A stretch of DNA of 64,000 nucleotides from Gammaproteobacteria bacterium (GTDB lineage: Bacteria; Pseudomonadota; Gammaproteobacteria; Steroidobacterales; Steroidobacteraceae). A model generated the notes under the pieces. That model saw only the letters and a program-made list of their open reading frames with translations, had not been told where the DNA came from and did not search any database. Below are positions 25,986 to 34,347 of the stretch, in pieces; position 1 is the first letter of the stretch, and each line of letters opens with the position of its first letter. The stretch spans positions 1-64,000 of the forward strand of contig CANGOP010000013.1 in the NCBI GenBank assembly GCA_947455595.1. Direction: 5' to 3'. The position numbers were made by a program, and so were the translations under genes.

Positions 25986-26034
25986 TTCAGCCTGCTAAGA
26001 TACCTAGGCCGTATGCGCTGAGCGGGCCGCCCAT

Positions 26035-28755
26035 ATGTATCGACAGAATATCCAGTTTCCCGCGAAAGACGCGCCGTTGCGCGAGGACGTCCATTCGCTT
26101 GGGGGTTTGGTCGGCGAGATCCTGCTGGAACAATGCGGGGAGGCCCGATTTGATCTGGTCGAGGGGGATCGCGTCGCCTCCATCGCTCGGCGTGAAGATG
26201 AGCCTGATTCTGAATCCGTGCTGCTCGAACGGACGACTGGGCGTACGCATGAGGTTGCCCGAGACCTGATCCGGGCGTTTTCGACTTGGTTTCAAGTCGT
26301 GAATCTTGCCGAAAAAGTGCACCGCATTCGGCGCCGTCGGCAATATCTCAATGACATAAAATCAGCGCAGCCAGGCGGTTTGGATGAGGCCTTCGGTCGA
26401 CTAGTGCGCGATGGCTGGACGCTATCCTCCGTCTTGAGCTTGCTGAAGAAGTTGAACGTTTACCCTGTGTTTACGTCCCATCCTACTGAATCGACGCGAC
26501 GTACGATTCTGCGCAAACAGGCACGGGTCGCGGGCCTGCTCTTGGAGCGCTTCGACCCAACGCTCATTCCAGAGGAGCGACGCGCAAATTGGGAGCAAAT
26601 TCGTACGGAACTGACCAGTCTCTGGCAGACCGAGGACCACCCTCGCGAACGGCTGACCGTTGCAGATGAGCGTGAGCATGTCCTGTATTTTCTGTCCGAG
26701 GTGCTCTACGCCATCGTTCCTGCCTTCTATGAAGAGATCGCTGCTGCGTTGACGCGAGCTTTTGGGGAGCCGGTTGCGGCGGAGTCATTGCCCCGTTTGG
26801 TTCGGTTCGGCTCGTGGGTCGGTGGCGACATGGATGGCGCCCCGGATATCAATGCCAAGACGATTCGTGACACCTTGCAGCGGCAGCATCTGGTGATCGT
26901 GAATGCTTACTATCTCGAGGTGCAGCGATTGGGTGAGCGGCTCTCCCAGAGCGCAAGCCGAGTCCGGATTTCCGGTCCTCTGCAGCAGCGTTTGGAAGAG
27001 TACTCACGTATCCGTCTTGCCTCAGCTGATGCAGCGCCGGCGAGACATGACCGAATGCCGTATCGTGAGTTCTGCGCTCAGATTGCGGCTCGCCTCAAGA
27101 ATACCTACGACGGCCGACCGCACCACTATGAGAACGCTGCGCAATTAACCGCCGATGTGCGCTTGATGGCCACGAGTCTGGCAGCCCATCAAGGAAGTCG
27201 GGCGGGTCTATTCCATGTGAATCGACTGCTGCGCAGAATTGACACATTTGGGTTTCACCTGGCCACCCTGGACGTTCGCCAACATGCCGACGTTCATCGC
27301 GCGGTGGTAGGCCGGGGCCTTGGCGACGAGATGTTCGCTGAACGGACGCAGGAGGAGAGACTCGAGAGAATCCGTCGTGCCTTGGAACGTGACGAAGGCC
27401 CTACCTATTCTCTTGACGCGCTAGGGCGCCGGACGCTCGCCGTGTTTGAGCAGCTGTATCATGCCCGCCACCGTTATGGCCGTGAGGCCACCGGCGACTA
27501 CGTCGTCGGCGGTGTTCAGGGTGTTGAGGACGTTCTCTCCGTTCTCCTGCTAGCGCGCTGGGCGGAAATGACGGACAAGAAGACCGGCGCCGTGCTGCTG
27601 GATGTCGCGCCCCTGTTCGAAACAGTCAGCGTGCTGACAGATTGCGACACGCTGATGCGTAATTTGCTGGCAGAGCCAATGTATCGAGAGCACGTAAAGC
27701 ATCGTGGCGAACGACAAGTGGCGATGTTCGGCTATGGTGAAAGCAACAAAGAAAGCGGCGTGATCACGTCACGATGGCTCTTGAACCGCGCACAGAAGTC
27801 GATCGCTGAATTGTGTCGGAGCCATGGGATCGCATTTACGTCGTTTCATGGTCGCGGTGGTGCGACGAGTCGAGGAGGTAGTCGAGTTGCGACACTCTTG
27901 CGGGGCGCTGCACCAGGCAGTTTCCACGGAGTCTTGCGCGTAACCGAGCAGGGAAGCGGTATTAACCAAGGCTACTCACTGCGCTCCCTGGCCATGCGGA
28001 CACTTGAGCAGGCTTTTGGCGCAGCGAGCGTGACGCTCTCGCAAAAGGCGGGACTGATTGACGTTGAGCCAAAGCATGTCGAGATTTTGGAATCCCTCAG
28101 TGAGGCGAGTCAGGTGGCCTATCGCCGACTCGTATTTGGAACGAAGGGCTTCTGGGAATACTTTCAAGAAGTGTCGCCGATAGACGTGATCGAAAGAATG
28201 CAAATTGGCTCTCGGCCGATTGCCCGACCGGGTGGCACGGGCATTGAGAGTCTGCGTACGGTGCCGTGGTCATTCGCTTGGAGTCAGTGCCGCCATCTCC
28301 TACCGTCGTGGTACGGCGTGGGTTCGGGTCTAGACCTCATTGAGGCACTTGGTGGTGCTGAAACCCTCGAAGAAATGATGGCGCGCATGCCTTTCTTCGG
28401 AATGTTGATGGACGAAGTCGAGTTCTCGCTCGCCGTCGCTGACATGAACATCGCCCGTTGGTACAGCGGGTTGGTCGCTCCGGAGCGGCGCGGCATTTTC
28501 GATTTGGTCCTAGCGGAGCACGAGCGTACGGAGCGTTGGGTGCTGAAATTGCGTGGCCAGCATCGCCTGCTTGACGGCGAACCGGCCCAACAGCGGGGTA
28601 TGAAACTGCGTAACCCCTATGTCGATCCGATGCATCTCATGCAGGTGGATCTACTGCGGCGGTGGCGCGAGTCCGGCTGCGAGGACCCCGTCCTTCTGGA
28701 GGCTCTCGTGGCATCCACAAGTGGCATTGCTCAGGGTCTACAAGCGACGGGTTGA
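26035..28755 (+). CDS. ppc: Phosphoenolpyruvate carboxylase (divergent type)
   Basis: Carboxylates phosphoenolpyruvate to oxaloacetate, refilling the TCA cycle. Length 906 aa fits the family. Catalytic His149 is in FTSHPTEST, metal and substrate motifs in VGGDMDGAPD, the essential Lys572 in GYGESNKESG and Arg in FHGRGGATSRGG (604-615); the C-terminus ends QATG. The Lys and Arg loops are unusual: most bacterial enzymes have GYSDSxKDxG and FHGRGGxxGRGG and end in NTG. Catalytic residues are kept, so activity is expected but regulation may differ. It converges on sdaA with 9 bases between stops. Confidence 0.92.
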   Translation: MYRQNIQFPAKDAPLREDVHSLGGLVGEILLEQCGEARFDLVEGDRVASIARREDEPDSESVLLERTTGRTHEVARDLIRAFSTWFQVVNLAEKVHRIRRRRQYLNDIKSAQPGGLDEAFGRLVRDGWTLSSVLSLLKKLNVYPVFTSHPTESTRRTILRKQARVAGLLLERFDPTLIPEERRANWEQIRTELTSLWQTEDHPRERLTVADEREHVLYFLSEVLYAIVPAFYEEIAAALTRAFGEPVAAESLPRLVRFGSWVGGDMDGAPDINAKTIRDTLQRQHLVIVNAYYLEVQRLGERLSQSASRVRISGPLQQRLEEYSRIRLASADAAPARHDRMPYREFCAQIAARLKNTYDGRPHHYENAAQLTADVRLMATSLAAHQGSRAGLFHVNRLLRRIDTFGFHLATLDVRQHADVHRAVVGRGLGDEMFAERTQEERLERIRRALERDEGPTYSLDALGRRTLAVFEQLYHARHRYGREATGDYVVGGVQGVEDVLSVLLLARWAEMTDKKTGAVLLDVAPLFETVSVLTDCDTLMRNLLAEPMYREHVKHRGERQVAMFGYGESNKESGVITSRWLLNRAQKSIAELCRSHGIAFTSFHGRGGATSRGGSRVATLLRGAAPGSFHGVLRVTEQGSGINQGYSLRSLAMRTLEQAFGAASVTLSQKAGLIDVEPKHVEILESLSEASQVAYRRLVFGTKGFWEYFQEVSPIDVIERMQIGSRPIARPGGTGIESLRTVPWSFAWSQCRHLLPSWYGVGSGLDLIEALGGAETLEEMMARMPFFGMLMDEVEFSLAVADMNIARWYSGLVAPERRGIFDLVLAEHERTERWVLKLRGQHRLLDGEPAQQRGMKLRNPYVDPMHLMQVDLLRRWRESGCEDPVLLEALVASTSGIAQGLQATG

Positions 28756-28764
28756 CGCCGTTGC

Positions 28765-30135
28765 TCAGCACTCCGGAACGTTGACGGCGAGGCCGCCTTG
28801 AGACGTTTCTTTGTAGACGGCTGACATGTCTTCGCCAGTCTGCCGCATCGTCGCGATCACTTGATCTAACGTGACTTTGTGGGTTCCATCGCCCCGCATG
28901 GCCAGTCGGGACGCGTTGATTGCTTTGACGGCGCCCATCGCATTGCGCTCGATGCACGGAATTTGGACCAAACCGGCGATTGGATCGCAGGTTAAGCCAA
29001 GGTTGTGCTCCATACCGATCTCTGCGGCATTTTCGATCTGCTCATTCGTGCCGTTCAATGCGGCCACAAGACCGCCTGCTGCCATGGAGCAAGCAACGCC
29101 AACTTCACCCTGGCATCCCATCTCGGCGCCTGAAATAGATGCGTTCTTTTTGTAAAGCATGCCGATGGCACTGCCTACGAGCAAAAAGCGCATAACGCCA
29201 TCATCGCTCGAACCAGGTTCAAAGCGCCGGTAGTAGGCCAGCACGGCAGGGATGATGCCTGCAGCACCATTCGTTGGTGCAGTGACCACCCGGCCACCGG
29301 CAGCATTCTCTTCGTTCACGGCGAGCGCGTAGGCATTGACCCAGTCCATCGCCACCATCGGCGATGGTGCAGCGGCTTCGGTCAGTTGCCGAAACAACTT
29401 GGGCGCGCGTCTGCGAACCTTCAATACGCCTGGCAAGATGCCTTGCGCATGGAACCCACGCTCAATACACAACTGCATGATTTCCCAAATGCGCCGCAAT
29501 GCCGCCATCGTCTCCTCTCGGGGACGAAAAGCATCTTCGTTCGCGAGTACGAGTTCGTGCAGGTCGAGGCCGGTGGCGCGCGCCCGGTCGAGTAACTCAC
29601 GCGCGGACTCGAATGGATAAGGTAACTGGACGGCGTGCGGGTTGCCCTCGGTGACATCCATCTCATCCGCCCGTGCGACGAACCCACCACCGGTAGAGTA
29701 GTACTCCTCGCGTGCGATCACTTTCCCAGCGCTATCGAGCGCTGTAAAGCACATCCCGTTGGAATGCCCAGGCAGGATTTGATCCCGATGCCACAAGACG
29801 TCTAAGGGTTCGTCGAAGTCAATTTCGTGCCAACCACCCAGTCGGAGGCGATGACTGCCGCGAATACGATGTAGCGTTGGCTCAACGGCGGAGGGCTCCA
29901 GCGTGTCCGGCGCGTGTCCTTCCAGCCCAAGAAGGACAGCCAAATCCGTGCAGTGGCCGCGCCCGGTTAGCGCCAGCGATCCATACAGTTGGACGCCAAC
30001 TCGCGCTGTCCGGTCAAGGATGCTCGCTGAAGCTAAGTCACCCACGAAGCGGCGGGCCGCGTTCATCGGTCCCATCGTGTGGGAACTGGACGGGCCGATG
30101 CCGATCTTAAAGATGTCGAGTACGCTAAGGCTCAT
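28765..30135 (-). CDS. sdaA: L-serine ammonia-lyase (iron-sulfur type)
   Basis: Deaminates L-serine to pyruvate and ammonia with a 4Fe-4S cluster. Single-chain form of 456 aa: beta domain at the N-terminus ([20 protein letters not shown]) and alpha domain with cysteines in [16 protein letters not shown] and [20 protein letters not shown]. The ATG at 30135 matches the family start ([17 protein letters not shown]); the longer frame upstream has no similarity. Monocistronic by appearance, convergent with ppc and divergent from the LOG gene. Confidence 0.95.
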   Translation of the reverse strand: MSLSVLDIFKIGIGPSSSHTMGPMNAARRFVGDLASASILDRTARVGVQLYGSLALTGRGHCTDLAVLLGLEGHAPDTLEPSAVEPTLHRIRGSHRLRLGGWHEIDFDEPLDVLWHRDQILPGHSNGMCFTALDSAGKVIAREEYYSTGGGFVARADEMDVTEGNPHAVQLPYPFESARELLDRARATGLDLHELVLANEDAFRPREETMAALRRIWEIMQLCIERGFHAQGILPGVLKVRRRAPKLFRQLTEAAAPSPMVAMDWVNAYALAVNEENAAGGRVVTAPTNGAAGIIPAVLAYYRRFEPGSSDDGVMRFLLVGSAIGMLYKKNASISGAEMGCQGEVGVACSMAAGGLVAALNGTNEQIENAAEIGMEHNLGLTCDPIAGLVQIPCIERNAMGAVKAINASRLAMRGDGTHKVTLDQVIATMRQTGEDMSAVYKETSQGGLAVNVPEC

Positions 30136-30269
30136 ACCAGCAGTTTTACCCCGCAAACGGTGGCGCTGCAACGTGTCGGACGCTGAGCCGCCATCGCAAT
30201 GTCGCGGATAAACTATCCGGCGTCGCATCCGATTCTAGGGCTTTGCTCGGCAGGTTAATGAGGGCATTT

Positions 30270-30824
30270 ATGAGTGCACTGTCGCGGTCGGTATGTGTCT
30301 ATTGCGGGTCCAACTCAGGGTCCGATCCCGAGCACCTGCGGGTCGCGAGCCGGTTGGGCGAGTTGTTGGCGGACTCCAACCGGACCGTCGTTTACGGCGG
30401 TAGTCGGATGGGCACCATGGGCGCGTTGGCCGAGGGCGCGTTGTCACGCGGTGGGCGTGTGGTGGGCATCATGCCCGGTTTTCTCAAGCGTCTCGAAATC
30501 GCCCATGACTCGTTGTCGGAACTACGGGTAGTGGAGGACATGCGGGCACGTAAGCATGCAATGTTGACGTCCTCGACAGCTGTGATTGCTCTGCCGGGTG
30601 GTGTTGGGACCTTTGAGGAACTCTTGGAGGCAATCACCCTGAAAAAGCTCGGGGTGCATCCGCACCCCATCGTCCTCGTCAATACACGGAAGTTCTATGC
30701 GCCGTTGTTGGGGCTCTTTGAGACCGCCGAGCGGGAAGGATTTTTTGCCAACTCGGCAAGCCTCTATGCCTTGGTCGACACACCGAATGAGGCTGTGCAG
30801 GTACTCGAGCGAGAACTGCCGTGA
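30270..30824 (+). CDS. LOG-family nucleoside monophosphate phosphoribohydrolase
   Basis: Protein of 184 aa of the LOG (lysine decarboxylase-like, Rossmann) family, which hydrolyses cytokinin ribotides or other nucleoside monophosphates to base and ribose 5-phosphate. Motifs are VCVYCGSNSG at the N-terminus, YGGSRMGTMG (about 51-60) and the signature ALPGGVGTFEELLE (about 107-120). The ATG at 30270 follows GAGGG; starts at 30243 or 30258 are possible. Substrate in this bacterium is unknown. It overlaps the GNAT gene by 4 bases (GTGA). Confidence 0.9.
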   Translation: MSALSRSVCVYCGSNSGSDPEHLRVASRLGELLADSNRTVVYGGSRMGTMGALAEGALSRGGRVVGIMPGFLKRLEIAHDSLSELRVVEDMRARKHAMLTSSTAVIALPGGVGTFEELLEAITLKKLGVHPHPIVLVNTRKFYAPLLGLFETAEREGFFANSASLYALVDTPNEAVQVLERELP

Positions 30825-31333
30825 ATAAAATCCCGAGTAAACTGCACGTCTGGGCTATGAGCGCGGGCGAGATCCCGTTTGTGATGGCGACCGAGCGGCT
30901 TCCCGGCTACGAAAGGCTCACTGCGCGATGGTCTTCCGATCAGCATCGGGCGGCATCAGCTCGTCAGGACACGCGCTATCTCCTCGGTGGGGATGAAGCT
31001 CATCAACCGTTGGGATTCGTGATTCTGCAGCCCTTTGGTGATGTTCACGAGGGCACGAAAATCAAGCGAATTGCAGTCGCGCAGCCGAACCAGGGTATTG
31101 GCAGGCGACTATTGGCAGCAACGTTCGAGTGGGTGTTCCGTGAGCCGGATGTCGACCGGATTTGGCTTGATGTCTTCGCGCACAACACACGTGCGATTGC
31201 CGCGTATCAGGCAGTCGGCATGACGGTCGATGGCACGCTTCGGCGTGCCTATGTGATGCCGGATGGCCGGCGGGTTGACCGACTCATGATGTCGATCCTG
31301 AGAGATGAATGGATCTCGGGGGGGGCTCGGTGA
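30821..31333 (+). CDS. GNAT-family acetyltransferase
   Basis: Protein of 170 aa with the GNAT fold. The acetyl-CoA loop QPNQGIGRRLL matches the Q/R-x-x-G-x-G/A pattern at about 91-101, preceded by the beta-4 strand KIKRIAV and followed by LDVFAHNTRAIAAYQAVGM. It would acetylate a small molecule or protein N-terminus; substrate not deducible. GTG start overlaps the LOG gene stop, and its own stop overlaps the GTG of the deacetylase gene, so three genes are translationally coupled. Confidence 0.88.
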   Translation: MNKIPSKLHVWAMSAGEIPFVMATERLPGYERLTARWSSDQHRAASARQDTRYLLGGDEAHQPLGFVILQPFGDVHEGTKIKRIAVAQPNQGIGRRLLAATFEWVFREPDVDRIWLDVFAHNTRAIAAYQAVGMTVDGTLRRAYVMPDGRRVDRLMMSILRDEWISGGAR

Positions 31334-32034
31334 GACCGCTCGCTGTCCTCTTGCTGGCCGCGACGGCTGCCGACGCGTCGTCAGTTATCACCCGGTTGCC
31401 GACGAGCTCCAAGGAGATTGCGTTGACCTTCGATGCATGCGAGACGAGGAAGGTCATGCATCTGGATGCGGGCATTCTGGAAGCGCTGCGTCGCCACCCC
31501 GTCCCGGTTACCGTATTCGCAAGTGGCAGATTTGTCCGTGACAATGAGGCGGCGATCGAGGAACTGTCCCATTGGCCAGATGTGCGTATCGAAAACCACT
31601 CGTGGAGTCATCCGCACGATATGCGACTCCTAAGTGACGAGGAGATTCGCTCGGAAATTGCGCAAACCGACGACATCATTGAACGCGTGACTGGGCGGCG
31701 GCCGACCTTGTTTCGCTTTCCCGGCGGGCATGCTGACGCGCGGACGGTGGATGTTGTGGCGACGATGGGTCATCAAACAGTGCATTGGCGATGGCCAGAG
31801 GGCGATCCTGCCCGAGCAATCGAAGCGGCAGCGCTTATTGAACAAACTTACGATAAGGTAAAGCCAGGCGATATTCTGATCTTTCACATCAATGGCCGCG
31901 GGTGGCATACCGCTGAGGCTCTGCCCGAATTACTGGACGGTTTGGAGCGCCGCGGTTATCGATTCGTCTCGTTAGCCGAACGGATGGGCCCTGCATCATC
32001 TGATGTGATGCGAGAATCGAAGAAAGCCAAGTAG
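31330..32034 (+). CDS. Exported polysaccharide deacetylase
   Basis: Carbohydrate esterase family 4-like protein, 234 aa from GTG 31330, which overlaps the GNAT stop and gives a signal peptide (VRPLAVLLLAATAADAS). A start at 31309 would lie within the GNAT gene. NodB motifs are the catalytic Asp in ALTFDAC, metal His pair in ENHSWSHPH, RFPGGHAD, and the late His in LIFHINGRGWHT. Likely N-deacetylates an exopolysaccharide or peptidoglycan sugar in the periplasm. Its last 79 bases overlap the end of the converging hydrolase gene. Confidence 0.87.
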   Translation: MRPLAVLLLAATAADASSVITRLPTSSKEIALTFDACETRKVMHLDAGILEALRRHPVPVTVFASGRFVRDNEAAIEELSHWPDVRIENHSWSHPHDMRLLSDEEIRSEIAQTDDIIERVTGRRPTLFRFPGGHADARTVDVVATMGHQTVHWRWPEGDPARAIEAAALIEQTYDKVKPGDILIFHINGRGWHTAEALPELLDGLERRGYRFVSLAERMGPASSDVMRESKKAK

Positions 32035-32873
32035 TCGAGAGCGACGCGTCGTGGGTACTCCAACATGGGCAGATGCCCAACGCGAGGCATGACGATGACA
32101 TCATGGTTGGGGAAGACCTGCTTCTGCTCAGGAATGCAATCTGGGCTTAGGATTTGATCTTCAGCCCCCCAGACCAACAGGGTCGGCTGGGTAACCCGGG
32201 CCTTCTGTTCGGTCAGCGCAATTGCCCTTTCAGATAGCTCCATTGCGATCGCCGAATGCAATGCGGCATCCCGCTGCGCGCGCTCGATAAAAACGCGGCG
32301 GACCGATCGCGGAATCAAGATTCGGCGATAGCTGACTTTCTTCATCAGATTGTCGAAATCTCGCACCGTATGGACAATCAAAGCCAGTTTCCCGGTCTCC
32401 TCATAATCCCGGTACATCTGCGAGTGGCGAGCAGAAGGACAGCCGAGGGCATTTAAAAGCCAGAGTGACTCAACGCGGTGTGGGTGCCGAAGCGCCAGTC
32501 GCGCTGCGATAAATCCACCCATCGAGTTGCCGCCGATATGCGCCGATTCGATTCCCAGTGAACGCATGAAGTGTTCAATGCGGTCTGCTTGCGAATCTAT
32601 CGAATAGGTAAGTTCTGCTGCTCGAGTGGCCTTGCCGAAGCCGGGCAGATCCGGAATCAGGACGCGAAACCGTCGCCGCAAATGGCGCGCGACTCGGGCA
32701 AAGTTATAGCTGTCGCCGCCGAAGCCATGGATCAAAATGAGAGGAGGGCCGTGCCCTGTCTCAAGATAGGGGATTTCAAGAGAGCCGACTTGTACGCATC
32801 GCTCTTTCAGTCCACTCGAAAGACGCTCGAGCGTCATCCAAAATGCGGCAATACGATCGTTCAGGCTGACCAA
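31956..32873 (-). CDS. Alpha/beta hydrolase
   Basis: Hydrolase of 305 aa with the classical triad: nucleophile Ser in GGNSMGGFIA, Asp in WGAEDQILSPD, His in PRVGHLPMLEYP; oxyanion region LILIHGFGGDSYNF. It probably hydrolyses an ester or lactone. It is the last gene of a leftward unit, 13 bases after a Baeyer-Villiger-type monooxygenase, whose ester products are natural substrates for such an enzyme. The last 26 codons overlap the converging deacetylase gene. Confidence 0.88.
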   Translation of the reverse strand: MVSLNDRIAAFWMTLERLSSGLKERCVQVGSLEIPYLETGHGPPLILIHGFGGDSYNFARVARHLRRRFRVLIPDLPGFGKATRAAELTYSIDSQADRIEHFMRSLGIESAHIGGNSMGGFIAARLALRHPHRVESLWLLNALGCPSARHSQMYRDYEETGKLALIVHTVRDFDNLMKKVSYRRILIPRSVRRVFIERAQRDAALHSAIAMELSERAIALTEQKARVTQPTLLVWGAEDQILSPDCIPEQKQVFPNHDVIVMPRVGHLPMLEYPRRVALDYLAFFDSRITSDDAGPIRSANETNR

Positions 32874-32886
32874 GGGAGCGATCTTT

Positions 32887-34335
32887 TCAATAGAAGGTGA
32901 AATCGGCGAAGCGGGGATATTTTAACGACCACCGAAATTGGCTGATAAAGCCGGGGTATGTTCCTAGGACGCGTCCGTCTGTCGTTTTGTACCAACTTGC
33001 ACAGCGATTGGAGGCCCAGACCGTCTCTGAGAGACGTTCCTGGAGCGACGCGTTGTGGCTGCGTACAGCCTCCGCTTGGATGACCATGGCCACCCGTTTC
33101 CGTCGATCCAGCTCCTGGATGCATTTCACGACGTATTGCGCTTGGGCTTCTATCGGAATGAGCACCGACGTGTGACCTGTACCCGTATTGGGCCCTAACA
33201 AGAGCCATAGATTGGGAAACCCGTCGACGACCGTTCCGCAGTACGCTTCCGGGCCCTCGGACCACCGGTCGCCTAACGTTTTCCCTCCGATACCGGCAAT
33301 GCGTAATGCACCCAGTGGCGCTAGGGTATCGAATCCGGTGGCGCAGATGATCACGTCGGCTGGTATCAGTGCGCCGTTCCCATCCAGAACCCCCCCGTCG
33401 GTAAAGCCCTGCGCAGCGCCATGTAGCGTGACATTGTCGCGCTGGATGGCAGGATAAAACTCATCCGTGAGCAGGACGCGTTTGCAACCGACCGGATAGT
33501 CGGGCGTCAATTTTGCCCGCAATTCCGGATCTCGGACCTGCTTGGATAAGTGACGCAGGGCTATATATCGCAATAACTTTGGGTGGAACCCACGCAATTT
33601 GAAAGCAGGGAACGTCGCTTCGGTCAGAGCATAGAGGCACCACCGATAAAGGCGCCCGATGCCCGGGACACCGAGCAACGTTTGAATCCATCTCGGATAC
33701 GCGCGGTCGCCTCTGGGAATGACCCAGGATGGCGTACGTTGAAAAACATGCAGCTGCGCGCACTTACCGACGATCGCGGGGATCACTTGAACTGCGCTCG
33801 CGGCCGTACCGATGATGGCCACCCGTTTGCCGGACAAATCCACACGGGGATCCCAGCGTGCGGTATGCAGTACGGTTCCTTTGAACAAGCTGATATCGGG
33901 CGGCAAGCGCGGCCGATGTAGGGGGCCCATGCTGGCGACAAAGTGGCGCGCACGAATTGTCCAACCGTTTGCAGTTTTGATGAGCCAGCGTCCGAGGGTT
34001 TCATCAAATTCCGCCGACAGTATTCGGCATCCCAACCGCAGGTGCTCGGTTAAGCCTAAGCGCGTCACGCAATCTTCCGCATAGCGCTGAATTTCGTCGC
34101 CTCGCGCATAGACGTGGGTCCATCGCGGATTGAGCGCAAAAGAAAAACAATACAGATGTGAAGGTACGTCACATTGAGCACCCGGGTAGCGGTTATGCCA
34201 CCAGGTTCCACCGACGCCATCAGCCTCTTCAAGGATCAAAAAATCCGTGCGGCCCGCATTGAGCAGTTGCGCGCCCATCGCGATACCGGACATGCCGGCA
34301 CCCAAAATGATGACGTCATGTTCGGTATGCGACAT
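32887..34335 (-). CDS. Flavin-containing Baeyer-Villiger-type monooxygenase
   Basis: FAD/NADPH-dependent monooxygenase of 482 aa. The FAD Rossmann motif is GAGMSG (12-17), the Baeyer-Villiger fingerprint FKGTVLHTARW (151-161, F-x-G-x-x-x-H-x-x-x-W), and the NADPH Rossmann region IIGTAASAVQVIP (174-186). Such enzymes turn ketones to esters or lactones, though some oxidise amines or sulfides. The following alpha/beta hydrolase could cleave the ester. The gene lies 12 bases after the hydantoinase/oxoprolinase gene. Confidence 0.9.
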   Translation of the reverse strand: MSHTEHDVIILGAGMSGIAMGAQLLNAGRTDFLILEEADGVGGTWWHNRYPGAQCDVPSHLYCFSFALNPRWTHVYARGDEIQRYAEDCVTRLGLTEHLRLGCRILSAEFDETLGRWLIKTANGWTIRARHFVASMGPLHRPRLPPDISLFKGTVLHTARWDPRVDLSGKRVAIIGTAASAVQVIPAIVGKCAQLHVFQRTPSWVIPRGDRAYPRWIQTLLGVPGIGRLYRWCLYALTEATFPAFKLRGFHPKLLRYIALRHLSKQVRDPELRAKLTPDYPVGCKRVLLTDEFYPAIQRDNVTLHGAAQGFTDGGVLDGNGALIPADVIICATGFDTLAPLGALRIAGIGGKTLGDRWSEGPEAYCGTVVDGFPNLWLLLGPNTGTGHTSVLIPIEAQAQYVVKCIQELDRRKRVAMVIQAEAVRSHNASLQERLSETVWASNRCASWYKTTDGRVLGTYPGFISQFRWSLKYPRFADFTFY

Positions 34336-34347
34336 GGTGTGAATACT

